Shown here piece by piece: positions 1-10,431 of a stretch of 30,912 bases of DNA. Position numbers and translations under genes: made by a program. Origin of the DNA: Antrodiella citrinella (lineage: Eukaryota > Basidiomycota > Agaricomycetes > Polyporales > Steccherinaceae); assembly GCA_004802725.1 (NCBI GenBank), contig SGPM01000319.1, positions 1-30,912 of the forward strand, given 5' to 3'. Each line of letters opens with the position of its first letter. Position 1 is the stretch's first letter. The notes beneath the pieces are model-generated. The model was given only the letters and a program-made list of their open reading frames with translations, was not told where the DNA came from and did not search any database.

Positions 1-2375
1 TCTGCGTCGGCGTGCTCGGCGCCCGCGACGAGAAGAACGACGCGATACCGCTTTCCCAGCCTTTCGTGACGCCCGAGTCAGGCGTCGCAGGCACGGACGG
101 CTGCGAGAGTGAGGATCCTGGGAGTGGCGGGACGGGGTGGGAGGAGGGGTTGTGGCGTGGTGAGATCGACGAGGATCCGATGAGACTTAAGGGGCGCATA
201 CCGTTCACCGTTGCAGGTTTCGCTGGGGTCTCCGGCGCTGTCGCGCCACGGAAGGGCGGATCGACTCTTGTGAGAGGCGTGGAGAGGCGGTGGGGGAGGG
301 CGCGCCCTCGTCGGTGCTCGTGTTGCGCTGCAACCACCGTCCCCGAACGCCCTCCACGGCTTTGAAAAAGCCTGTGGACCCTGCTGCGAGCGTCCTGCCG
401 ATCGCTTCGCGTGTTGGTGCGAGCTGTTGTTCGATTTTGAGCTCTTGGATGCCTTCTGTCAGTCGGAGACCAATGTCGGCTACGACAGAAGGTCGCTCAT
501 TGCATGGATGCCTACGAAAACTCGTTAGTTGGCTATGGTATGATGAGGGTCCCAGCAAATCTAACCGTGGTTCCACCAGGTCGAACAACAGTGGATCTGT
601 CACTCGTTCCCAGACTTCGTACGCATTTGTCTTCTTGAACTCTGAGATCCAAAGCATGTTGAAATCGTTGATCGAGTTTGGGTCGCCTGGTGATGCTCGT
701 CTCATGAGGTATGTCAGAAACGACGATGAACTCACCAGAACCATCAGAGATAATGACACCATTTCCTTGCCCCTTGGCGAGGAAATCCGCGTACTTGACC
801 GACGCAAGTGCACCTATGATGTACTCTTCAAACTAAGACACAAAATTAGCATCTCTGACAAACTGTCAAACATCATTACCCACCTTCTGCCTGAGGTAGT
901 CATCGCTACCCTTGAAGCTACGAGGAAAAACCCACCATCAGCTCCGACAGACAAAAATATACGGACTTTTCTTGTAAATGACATACTGCATACTAGCGGC
1001 CGTCGCCCGTTCCCCGCCGATCTCCTCACCCTCGATCCAGCTCTCATTGACATCCTTTACAATGTCGTCCATCCACTTCCGGTCGGCCGGGGTCAGCGCT
1101 GCTGACCGCTCGAGCTTGGGATCGCGGAACTCGAAGGTGTTTGTTTCAATCTGCACACACACCCCTCAGTCAGTCGACTATGTCAAAACGGCAGCGATGG
1201 GATGATGACGTACGTTTACCAGAAGATCCACTTCCTTCTGCTGAGTGACGATCGAGTTCGTGCTACCGCACAACCAGCTCTTCGTCTCCTTCAGCATATC
1301 CAGCTGTTGCAATGGCAAGTAAGGCTGGAAGAACGCGTCCTTCCCAAACAGATCTAGCGGCAGTCCCACATACGACTGCACGCTCCTCGGATCTGACGTC
1401 CTCAGCTCTGACGGACGCGACAGCGTCTTGGCGCGCGCGGCCAGTGGGGGGCTGCCGCTGTCGTCGAGGTTGTGGAGGAGGCCGGGGACGAGAGGCGACG
1501 AGCGAGTATTGGTATGTACATAGACGCTCTACGGGGTGACCGAAGAACATCAGCTGTAGAACTCACGTCAGTAGGAAGGCAACGGTTAAAATGGATGAAA
1601 CTGACCTTCTTCTGGAGCATGAGCGCTTTGAGAAGGACCAGTGTTCGTTGTCTGAACGTGTGGACGAGTTCTCGTCTGAGTTTGAAAGGTAAGCAACAGG
1701 AGTGCCAAAATTTGGTACAACCACTCACAAGCTTGTCCCTGTAGCCAGCAGCCACGATCCTTGATTGAGCGCAGGCATAAAAGAACGAGGATTGAGTGCT
1801 CACCCATGTACAGCCCACTTTCCGTCAACTGACTCCTCAAGCTCGACTCCAGACTCTGATAAAACGCATCCAAGATACTCAAATCACTGAAATCCTTCTG
1901 CTCAAACAACGCCCTCGTAATCACGCCCAGTCGGTCCCTAGCCAAATCTCTGTCAATCGACATCCTACCACCTGATATGTTCACCACACACCTTATGGGC
2001 CCAAACACCGACCACAGCTTTCTGCACCGTCGAGCGCGTCACGTCTGGGTGTTTCGTCAGGAGCTCTGATGATTTGATCTGTCGATTGCATCTACACCGC
2101 CAGGGTGAACAATGATATAACGGATATCAGGTATCAGGTAATCAGAGTCAGTAACGCCCGAAATGTGAAACGTCGGGCACGTACGAGATCCCAAACAGCG
2201 TCGTTGGGTTCGGGGCGGATGAGGGTACGAGGTGGAAGTACAAGTAGTCTTCCGTCGTCTGGGGAGGGGAGTTGTGAGGTGAGGTGAATGAATATGACTA
2301 GAAGCAACAGAGGTAGAAGGACGTACCAAGTGAGCGCCGTCCGGCAGCGCCAAGAACGGGAGTACTCTAGGTGGA
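1..2375 (-). CDS. AVL9-like late secretory pathway protein (DENN-related), partial, with frame breaks
   Basis: AVL9 proteins act in late exocytic transport from the Golgi and belong to the DENN-related family. Reading the minus strand, exons can be placed at 2371-2327, 2258-2185, 2091-1992, 1937-1804, 1738-1729, 1675-1606, 1553-1214, 1150-987, 917-884, 832-736, 686-566 and 511 onward, nearly all with GT..AG ends. They give family segments such as VLPFLALPDGAHL, LFGISCNRQI, STVQKAVV, FGPIRDRLGVITRAL, GTSLRELVHTFRQ, LPLDLFGKDAFFQPYLPLQQ, ADRKWMDDIVKDVNESW, GSDDYLRQK and GIQELKIEQQLAPTREAIGR. The N-terminal exon(s) are missing to the right of about 2371, where another gene begins, and the C-terminus runs off the left edge (the last readable stretch contains WESGIASFFSSR). 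The reading frame breaks near 2015, near 1493 and between about 330 and 215. Family assignment is firm; whether the breaks are real or sequencing errors is open. Confidence 0.88.
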
Positions 2376-3263
2376 CCGTCGTCCCCGAATGACTATGTTA
2401 TGGTTGAGCAACCTGAGAGCATGGATGAGCCACCACCGCCACCTCCACCGTCGACTCGTCCCTCTCGTGCTCCTCCTCCGCCACGCGCTATTCCCACGCC
2501 TGGGGACATGTCGGAGTCTGTCGCGCAGTCGTGGGAGCTCCCGCAGATCCCGACCTCGTCTCTCGATATGGGAGGTGAGATGGACATGTCGGAGTCCGGA
2601 CAATGGTCTGAAGTGCCTCATCAAGAGCCTGAACACCCTCCCACAGGCTCCGGACGTCCCAGCCTCGAGCCCGCCCGTCGGCCATCCTCACAATTCATGG
2701 AACGCCACACTGAGATTAACTTGTCCGCAGACGACCTGATGGCGCAATGGGGCCGCGTCGGCGTGCAGATCCACGAGATCGCCGCGACATTGCTCGAGAA
2801 GTCGAAGAAGACTGTCGTCGGCGACGGGTCGTATACCGGTTTCGTCACAGCCGCGATAAGCCAAGTTCCCAACGCCGCCGCTGTCTCCCCACCAGAAGGG
2901 TTTGGGTACCTGATCTACTTGCAGATCGGGTCGGCGGTGCAGAGGCGGGCGAGCGATATCATGCCGGGTGATGTGATCGTGTTGCAGGATGCGAAGTTGA
3001 AGGGGCACAAGGGATTGCAGATCTATCATCAGAATGTCGGGGTCGGGGAACCTATGGTCGCGATTGTGGGCGATTTCGAGACGAAGAGGTCGAAGGTGAA
3101 GGTGTTCAAGGCTAATCAGCATGTCGGACAGCAGAGCGTGGAGACTGTGAGTTATCGGTTGGAGGATGTGAAGAGTGGAATAATCAAGGTGAGATTTCGT
3201 TTTATGTCTTTCTTTTTCCTTAACTGACGCGTCGTTCAGATTTACCGGGTGTTGGAGAAGTGA
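2370..3263 (+). CDS. BBC1/AIM3-like C-terminal part (actin patch protein), 5' truncated
   Basis: Bbc1 (Mti1) is a cortical actin-patch protein that restrains Arp2/3 activation, normally with an N-terminal SH3 domain and a long proline-rich middle. Only the C-terminal portion is seen here. The frame is open from before 2370; the first ATG is at 2400. It starts with a proline-rich stretch (EPPPPPPPS, then APPPPRAIPTP) and then a globular domain with DDLMAQWGRVGVQIHEIA, KSKKTVVGDGSYTGFV, SDIMPGDVIVL, KLKGHKGLQIYHQ and HVGQQSVETVSYRLEDV. A 51-bp intron (3189-3239, GTGAGA..CAG) leads to a last exon encoding IYRVLEK and a TGA at 3261-3263. From the ATG this is about 270 residues. No SH3 domain is encoded upstream, because the sequence left of about 2370 is AVL9 on the other strand. 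The family call rests on recalled similarity of the C-terminal domain and is moderately sure. Confidence 0.62.
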
Positions 3264-3507
3264 ATAACTACTATTCTACCCTTAATTTCATGGATTCGCA
3301 AGTCATACTGTACCACTACTACTTGGATTACCCGGAAAGGTTTCTCTGGATCAATGAATGTCGTATTTCTTTCATGTCAAACCCTAACTGTGGCCACAGG
3401 AAACCGGGTTGCCGTATGAGGCGACCAAAGCGTCACTGTGATTGGCTGCCGGGAAATGCCGATGGACAGGGACATTGGAGCTCCGACGTGTAGATCGAGA
3501 GTTGACT

Positions 3508-3538
3508 CCACTGGTGAGGTCACCGTGACCTCGAGTGG
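3508..3538. promoter_or_regulatory. 31-bp near-palindrome, candidate operator
   Basis: Perfect 8-bp arms GAGGTCAC (3516-3523) and GTGACCTC (3525-3532) flank one central base. An outer pair CCACT (3508-3512) and AGTGG (3534-3538) extends the symmetry. It ends 38 bp before the TATA box of the HAM1-like gene, a position expected of a dimeric activator or repressor site. Function is inferred from position and symmetry only. Confidence 0.5.
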
Positions 3539-3576
3539 TACTGCTACGTCGGCGGTGCGTCATCTCTGCGGCGCCC

Positions 3577-3584
3577 TATATAAA
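3577..3584 (+). promoter_or_regulatory. TATA box of the HAM1-like gene
   Basis: TATATAAA lies 61 bp before the ATG at 3646, in a GC-rich to pyrimidine-rich transition typical of fungal core promoters. Confidence 0.7.
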
Positions 3585-3645
3585 CTAGCCCGTCCTGCGT
3601 CCTTCATTATTCACAACTTTACGAACACTCTCATCATCATTCACC

Positions 3646-6248
3646 ATGGACAAATCTGCAAACATCATCGCTGCCCTCGACGCGGGCAAAATTCCGTCTC
3701 AGCAGCAGATCAACGCTTTCATAGACTGGCTCCTCAACTCCGCTCTCACGCAGGTTGAGCCCAGCGACGAAAGTGGCGAACTCAGTGAACAGGGCAAGAT
3801 CCTTGTCGGTGACATTCGCAATCTACTCAATGCTTATAAGCTCGTTGGAGAACATAAGAACGGTTCGTGTATCGTCTGTCACGCAACTTATTTCCCTAAT
3901 CACACGACCTTGACTATGTGCAGGCGACAGCCTCATTCAGGAGGCTCTTTGGCACCTATCCGAAGCCGACATCTCCTCCACCCACGTCAACTCCGGAGCG
4001 GACATCGATTCCGACCAAGCCTCCAAGGATGCTCGTGCTGTTGCACACGCTCTGAGGACGCTTCTCAAGATCATCTGGACCAGCTTTGCCTCCGAGTCCG
4101 AATCCGTTTTCCACGACTTCGCGTCGTTTAGTCGTCTCGCTCTGGCGGATGCTGCTGACCTCGTCAGCAGAGGAGCTGGGAGCGCCGCTCAGTCTCTTCG
4201 CGAAGTCGACTCCGAGATCCAGCAGGGAGATCGCAATGAGCTCGGTATGAACAAGAATACGGGAGAGGAAGAGCCCAAGGACGCGAGGGAGCAGTTCGAG
4301 AGTGCTATGGACACCGTCAAGGTAGCTGGTTCCAAGACTATTGGTGCTGGTCAGGTCGCTAGCCAGACTGCGGAGGATATTGCTACTCGTACTAGCGAGC
4401 GACTCCAAGATGCCTTTTACACTGTGAGTGGGTTGAACGTTCATGATTTCATCATACTCATGAATTGCTTAGATCTGCGACAGGGCACAAGACAACGAGG
4501 ATTACCACCGATCGGTGACCACCATCTTTGATATCCTCGGCAAGTGGATCCACAAGTCTCTCGATACCGCAGGCGACGTCAATACCGATTCCTCCCTCGA
4601 GTCTTTCATTGACGATCCTACCGAAGAGCAGCACCTCATCAAGGCCATCCGCGCTGTCCGTACCTTCGCTGAGCGCATGGCTGGAGGAAAGTCTCTCGAC
4701 AACTTCTTCGGCGTCCTCCGTGTATGCGGTGTCGACATTCAGCAGGATCAACATCTCCGAGAGTTCTTCGACGAGCTGCTTGACCACCTCCGCAAGAGCG
4801 TGGACGAGCGAGGCTACGTCCGCTCTGATGAGGCCCAGCAGATGCGCGATGACCTCAAGGCGAAGTGGAGAGAGCTGCATGACGCCGATACGGAGGAGGG
4901 TCAGAAGTGGCGCGACGATATTGGCAAGCTTCAGACCGAGTGGAAGAAGTTCATGAAAGCTTTTGATTCAGGAGAGGATACGCGCAGAATTCAGCGAGCC
5001 CAATCAAAGCTTGGCACTGACCTCGAGCAGGCGATGGTTTCCGCTGCCGGCGCCGCCGCTTCATATGGTATTGAGAAGGGTATTTCAAACGGGCCATGGC
5101 TATGGCAAGATCTTTTCAACGCATACATCCCGCGTCTTCTCAGCATCGTCAAGGATATCCCCATTCCTAGGTATGTGGTCTTTTATCTGTTTGAGTTATC
5201 TCTAATGCTAACAACGATTCCTAGGACCGAGTACTCCGACGATGACGTTGAGTTCGTCTTGGAGGATCTCGACATATCCTCCTTCAACCTCCTCCCTGGA
5301 CACGCATATATCCGGAATATCACTGATATTGATATCACTGCGCCCTCCGCTGGGAAGTCGACCACGTCGGTTGGCTCTCTCACTCGTGTCTACATCCAGG
5401 CTCTCCAGCTTTCCCTTCGCGAGGTTTCATTCTTCTACAAGGACAAGACTTCATCCGTCGGTCCAGGAGAGTTTACCGGATTGCTTGAGTTCACTCTCCC
5501 GCCTCAGGGTATCGACGTCGATGTTGTCGTGCGCATGATCCCCAACTCTCCGGAGGGCATGAAGGAACGCGAGCGTCGTGGCGCTTTCCAGGAGATCCAA
5601 CGCGTGGACGTCAAGGTCTCCGACGACGTCGATCTCATCGTCAAGCAATCCAACCACTCTATCCTCGCTACCGTCTTCAAACCCCTCATCCTCTCTCGCT
5701 TCCGCGAGACTCTGCAGACCGTGCTCGCCGACAACATTCGTGCGTCGATCGAGTGGACGGACGCGTTCGCGTGGGACGTCGGGAATCGCGCTGAAGTCTT
5801 CGCCGACGCAGGTTTGGGCCGCGGACCGAGCCTCATGGCTGGATTCTGGAGCGAGCTTGGGCACCTGCGCAAAGGCGATACTGGTGTTCTGAAGGGATGG
5901 AAAGCAACTGGCACAGGCTTGATCAAGGAAGAAGGGAACACGAAGGCGGGAGCGAAGTTCGCTATGGGCGCCGAGCCGCAGATCTTGTCTGGGGAGAAGC
6001 GGGGTCCGAAGGGGACGTTTGCGGAGCCGCTAGCGGAGAATGCGCAGAGGAAGGCGGACGAGATGTATATCGATGTGGAGGGGACAGCTGAGGGTGCACG
6101 ACAGAAGGCGCAGAGCGTGACGGCGCAGGCGACGGAGACGTTGAAGGAGGGTGTGAGGAAGGTGCGGTCGTTCAAGCAGACTGTGGCGGAGAAGGCGGAG
6201 GAGGAGAAGAGGAGGCCTGGATGGAAGAGCGATGCNTTTGATGTCTGA
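3646..6248 (+). CDS. HAM1-like domain protein (HAM1_N/HAM1_C family), function unknown
   Basis: Four exons (3646-3862, 3924-4423, 4473-5170, 5225-6248) join in phase to a protein of 812 residues. The family is a large fungal one with HAM1-like N- and C-terminal domains. It is unrelated to the HAM1 inosine triphosphatase, and I know of no established biochemical role. The helical N-terminal half includes DILGKWIHKSLDTAG and KLQTEWKKFMKAF. The C-terminal half is beta-rich, with YSDDDVEFVLEDLDIS, GLLEFTLPPQGIDVDVVVRM and KPLILSRFRETLQTVLADNI. It ends in a charged helical tail (VEGTAEGARQKAQ). There is no signal peptide and no clear membrane segment. The third intron (54 bp, 5171-5224) is a multiple of three without a stop, so it could be retained and add 18 residues. 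One N at 6236 hides one residue. The start is the first ATG after the TATA box. Confidence 0.85.
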
Positions 6249-6641
6249 GAATATCCTGTTCATGCGTATGTGGGTGATTTTCTTGATCAAGTTCATTTGT
6301 ACTCGTCCCTTGCACATTGTCGATTTTTGATAGTTTTGTCTTGTTCCACTCACGTGTACGTCTGAACGAAACAAGCAGGGAGCTAACAGACCGATTCAAG
6401 TTGGTGATGAGGAGGTGAGAGCCGGGCCGGAACACAGGGCGTCGGACTCGGAGANAAGGCTCTTGTTTACTCCAGGCACCGGCAGATGTCAACAAATCCA
6501 AATAGCATTCACCCGAATTATCGCCAGCTGCCTGACGCTGCTCGCGTTCAACACTCGCCACAATATCAGCTCCTTCCCCTCGCCGCGGATTCCTACCCAT
6601 TCNCTGATTGTCCAANATGTTGTCGTCCTTGAAGCAACGTN
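6249..6641. other. Intergenic region, low quality; may hold 5' exons of the next gene
   Basis: This stretch is the 3' flank of the HAM1-like gene followed by sequence with several Ns. The final 60 bases (about 6585-6641) translate in one plus frame to RIPT, then VVVLEAT, which resembles the nucleotide-pocket strand that precedes LTG and ASEVATMDF in AIM9-type phosphotransferases. Upstream exons of that gene therefore probably lie here, but Ns prevent a reliable model. Confidence 0.4.
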
Positions 6642-8093
6642 TTAACCGGCGCGGGNCNTCCAGGTCTTGTTACTGCAAGTGAAGTCGCCACAATGGACTT
6701 CCTCCGCCGTCTTCGTGTTCCAGTTTCCCGGATTCTGGCATGGAACTCCAATTCTGAGACGTCGGACGTGGGCGCCGAGTACATTATCATGGAGAAGGCG
6801 GAAGGGAAAGAAGCCACAGAGGAAGATGTCGATCGTTCTCTCGTCATAGGGCTGGCGAAGGTGCTCAAGCCGCTGGCAGATCTGCAGTTCAAATATCACG
6901 GGAGCATATACTACAAAANGGACGTCCCTGCGGGTGAGAAGTCATACGGCGACTTTCTCCTCAACCCACCTTCTGGAGTNGACCTTTCGCCATTCGTGAT
7001 CGGCCCTATTGCGCAGCGCGATTGGTGGAGGGACGACCGGGCGAAACAGCAGGGGGGCCATGGTCCTNGTGAGTGCAAGAGATATCTTTCGAAACTCCTT
7101 ACTGAGCGATACATGTTCGGCAGGGTCTGACGCGTACAAATATGCGTTTGCCGTAGCCCATCGTGAACATCTACGATAACTATCTATGCGTACTTCCAGG
7201 TCAGGGCAAAATCGACGATCACCTCGAAGTCCTGAACTCGTACAAGGATTTGCTACCCTACCTCATGCCTAACGAACCCTCTATGACTTCTGGTCGTNTC
7301 TGGCATCCGGATCTCCATCGAGGCAACATTTTCCTGCGAGACACGAGCACCCTCNAGGTTACGTCACTCATCGACTGGCAGGGTGCATGCGTAGGCCCAG
7401 CCTTCCTNCAGCTCTCTGTTCCGGANANCATCGATTGTAATGACGCGCCGACCGGTCTGAANTGGANCCCTCCTCTTCCTTTGGATGGNCTGAACGACGA
7501 GGACCGTGTTGACGCAGAACGTAGAAACAGGGCAGCGGCTCTTCACAAAGANTTCGAGCGCTTGGCTTANCCTCAACTNTTATCCCTGCCCTTACGAAGC
7601 ATGCGTTACCAGTTGCACGAAATGGCCGGATACACGTGGCAGACAGGATTGCTCATGTTCAGGTTCGTATNTTTTGCTGCGAGGTACACCACTGCGACGC
7701 TAATGCTTGCTCTTCANCCATAGACGTTCCCTACTCACTCTCCACGACCGCTGGGACGAATTACAACTCGGGCCTGAGTCCTGCCCTATTTCCTTCACCC
7801 CCTCCGATCGTGATTTCCTCGACATAGCGTTAGCCTCCTACATCCAGTGCGACCAGCTGGCTATGGACATGAACGCGGAATTTGGATTGGGAGAATGCGG
7901 CCACTTCGTCTCCAATTGCGACCCGGTCGGCGGCGCGAAAGAGCTCAGAAGAATCAAGGAAGTTTTGGATGAAAAGCGGAAGGCACACATGCAGCAAGCT
8001 CCAAAGCATGAGCATGGGCAACGCTTGGCGGNGGTGTTNTGGCCGTATAGGGATACTCTAGATGATCATCCCAGANCACATCTTCTCATGTGA
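6642..8093 (+). CDS. AIM9-like/APH-family phosphotransferase, 5' incomplete, contains Ns
   Basis: This belongs to the aminoglycoside-phosphotransferase-like (APH) small-molecule kinase fold in the fungal AIM9-type branch; the substrate is unknown. The first clear coding stretch reads LTG, then GLVTASEVATMDFLRRLRVP from about 6642. It continues through EYIIMEKAEG (hinge), a Brenner-type catalytic loop WHPDLHRGNIFL near 7300-7335 and the metal-binding LIDWQGACVGP near 7365-7400. These are the expected HxDxxxGN and DxxG-like motifs, so the active site looks intact. Introns: one after about 7067 (donor GTGAGT, acceptor near 7124), and 7661-7723. Near 7150-7170 the frame shifts between AVAHREH and YDNYLCVLPGQG, as if 1-2 bases were gained or lost. 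The ATG at 6693 is internal to the domain, so the true start is upstream. The stop is TGA at 8091-8093. Frequent Ns mask residues. Confidence 0.75.
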
Positions 8094-8233
8094 GCATCGC
8101 TCTAGGGCCAGATCGAAGGCAGCGTAAACTGGAAGGTGGATCTAATCTTATCTTATCACATGCCACTGTGACGATCGCTGGGCCCTGGCCATAATGCCAC
8201 CCAAGTGGCCACCGCCCTTTGTCCACTTTGGTA

Positions 8234-9825
8234 ATGGCCTCGAGGAGAATGTCCTTTGTGACACTCNGCAGCTTTGCACCCATACTTGCCATGCATATCT
8301 TCTACNGAGACTCTTCACCTCCACCGGACGCGTCGCTGAATACCCGCCATGCCAGGTATTTCCCCCTCCTCTTCGCAAATATTAANGACACCGTGACTCA
8401 CCTTCGCACAGTTATCTCTCGTATTGCTGCNCCTAATGTCGTCAGACGGATCATCCGTCGACTTACGTCCCCGTACTTGCGTCCGAGACGTATTGCACCT
8501 TCCCCCGACGTTGCGGCCGAGGTATACGACCCCCCGCCTCCTCGCCACATCGACTCCGTCCGATACGACGCGTCAGACGCGTCCACCTTCGTCATCGAGA
8601 ACATTCTTGGTCATCTCTGGGACGACGTCCAAACGCTCCGCGCATGCTCTCTTACCTGCCACTGGTGGCGGAACGTCGCCCAGCCCCTCCTCTACCGGAG
8701 CATCCAGATCAAGAACAGGGGGCGGCTGCATCACTTCGAGAATATCGCGATGCTGGTGCCGAAGACGAGGCCTTGGATCACCGAAGTGCGCCTCTTGGGT
8801 GACGTCGACCCGGCGTACGGGAAGCACAACTTCACCTGGGTGAAGCACATCGACTACGAGCTGTCGGACAATCTCCCACATGTCGTGTCTATGCGGCTGA
8901 GCAACTTCGAAGACACCGTAGGTACAGACACGCCCGGCTCGCTAGACGAGTCCTTCATCCTCGGCATCGCCTGCTTCTCCGAGATCAAGTGCCTCGAAAT
9001 CAACGAGTGCAAGTTCTCCGAAGAGACGCTGTGGTCTATCATCTGTGCCTTCCCCAACCTCCGCCACCTCACCATCCGGGACTTCCGATGCATGGAATGG
9101 CGCGGGCACTACCACTACCCGCCTCACTCGAGACACCCTCAGGCTGTGCAGACCAAGGGTCCCGTTACGGGTCTCCCGTTCCCGTACCCTCCGAAACTGG
9201 AGAGTCTGAAGGTCGTGCACACGTTCTCGGATGGCTTGCGTCCGTACTACGAGCTGCAGAGCACGTTCTACCGCTTTGCGAGGAGCGAGACGGTCAAGAC
9301 TCTGCGTTCATTCACTTGGGAGTCGGACCACGAGGTCGACTACGCAGAGAGGGCGTGGTCGATCAATACGTTCCTCTACGAGCTGCAGGACCTCAAGTGC
9401 ATCGACATGCGTGCGTCTCTATTGCATTTCTCCCTCTCTGAACGTTCGCGCTGACATCTCGTCTGTGTTGCTTAGAAGTCCCACTAGGCATCCCCCTCCT
9501 CCGCGAACCGCACGAACCCGACCTGCTCAACCTCTGGTCCGTCCAAACCTGCCACTGGTACGCCCCCTCCCTCTCCCACCTCCGCGGACGTCCCGCCGGC
9601 GACGACGGCACCTACTTCCCGCACATCACCACCCTCACCCTGCACATCCCCGACACCCGCACCCCGCTGGACTGGACGTGCTATCGCAACTTGAGGCACG
9701 TCTTGACTGGAACGGGGAGGGTGTGGTATCCGAAGTTGAGGGTGTTGAATGTGCGGGTGGGGTTCACGTGGGCGAGTGGGGTGCGTAGGGCNGNTAAGTT
9801 GATGGAGNTGTTTTGGGGCGTATGA
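8234..9825 (+). CDS. F-box/LRR-type protein
   Basis: Basidiomycete F-box proteins recruit targets to SCF ubiquitin ligases. The F-box here is ENILGHLWDDVQTLRACSLT followed by CHWWRNVAQPLLYRSI (8600-8705). Leucine-rich repeat-like segments follow, such as CLEINECKFSEETLWSII, FPNLRHLTIRDF and YPPKLESLKVVHTF. Exon 1 ends at 9410; a 65-bp intron (9411-9475) joins in phase to exon 2, which gives GIPLLREPHEPDLLNLW, FPHITTLTLHIPDT and YPKLRVLNVRVGFT. The read stop is TGA at 9823-9825. However, the next frame continues AYEEAGLRV, so a miscounted homopolymer near 9811-9818 could hide a slightly longer end. The start is uncertain: in-frame ATGs are at 8234, 8249 and 8288, and an N at 8306 could conceal a stop. 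The F-box call is firm, the ends are not. Confidence 0.75.
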
Positions 9826-9903
9826 GGAGGCGGGGTTGAGGGTGAGTATGTTCTTCAAGNNGGAGTANAGGCTCGGTGNNAGTNTNGTTGGATATGGTGT
9901 TTT

Positions 9904-10076
9904 CTGTCTGTCTGNTTNTGTCTGCCGNTCTCTGTCTNTCTATTCTCTGTCTCTGTCTCTGTCTCTGTCTGGATTCCCCTCACTCTCTTCCTCTTCCATC
10001 TTTCCCTCTCTCTTTCCCTTTCCTCTTTCCCTCTCGGTCTCTTCACCTCTATCTCTTCCTATTTCCTTCTCTCCTG
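9904..10076 (+). repeat. CTCTGT microsatellite in a long polypyrimidine tract
   Basis: Between about 9944 and 9971 a CTCTGT hexamer repeats four to five times. It is followed by about 100 bases made almost only of C and T. Ns lie in and before it, consistent with hard-to-assemble sequence. Strand asymmetry of this kind can adopt triplex structures, but no function is implied. Confidence 0.8.
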
Positions 10077-10431
10077 TATACGCTGACCANGGGCAGGTCC
10101 CTGGTCCATGACTGGACGACTGTAGCAGTGATCTCAATTCTCAGTAAGTAGAACCTCTTGTAATGGACTCATAACTGTGGACTTAGACTATATCACAACA
10201 CTGTATTAGGAAACACCTCGAGGCTACTGAGTGGCCGTCTCTTTCTATTACACCTTTCTGCAATCACATCGTGCATCTTGCCAGTCTTTTACATATCCAA
10301 GTGTCCCGGTGCCGCGAGGAGCATTTTCAGATCTGTTATCCTATCCACCTTTTCATGATCACACAATTTTTGAGATACCGAGTCCAATCTGCAGACCTTG
10401 TGTTTCGGCTTTCAACGTTTCAACCTCGAGG

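Larger units (their letters stand above)
3264..3645 (+). promoter_or_regulatory. Intergenic region with promoter of the HAM1-like gene
   Basis: No gene is seen here. It holds the 3' flank of the BBC1-like gene and the 5' flank of the HAM1-like gene. The last 140 bases contain a 31-bp near-palindrome (3508-3538) and a TATA box (3577-3584). Confidence 0.6.

Noticed and set aside
205..2353. Plus-strand open frames within 1-2350
   Set aside because: They are antisense to conserved AVL9 exons and show no family similarity.
3646..6248. HAM1-like gene as the inosine triphosphatase HAM1
   Set aside because: Size, helical plus beta architecture and absence of the ITPase motif show it is the unrelated HAM1-like domain family.
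6642..8093. Antibiotic resistance kinase
   Set aside because: The APH-type fold is shared by many eukaryotic small-molecule kinases; this is the fungal AIM9-like branch with introns, not a resistance gene.
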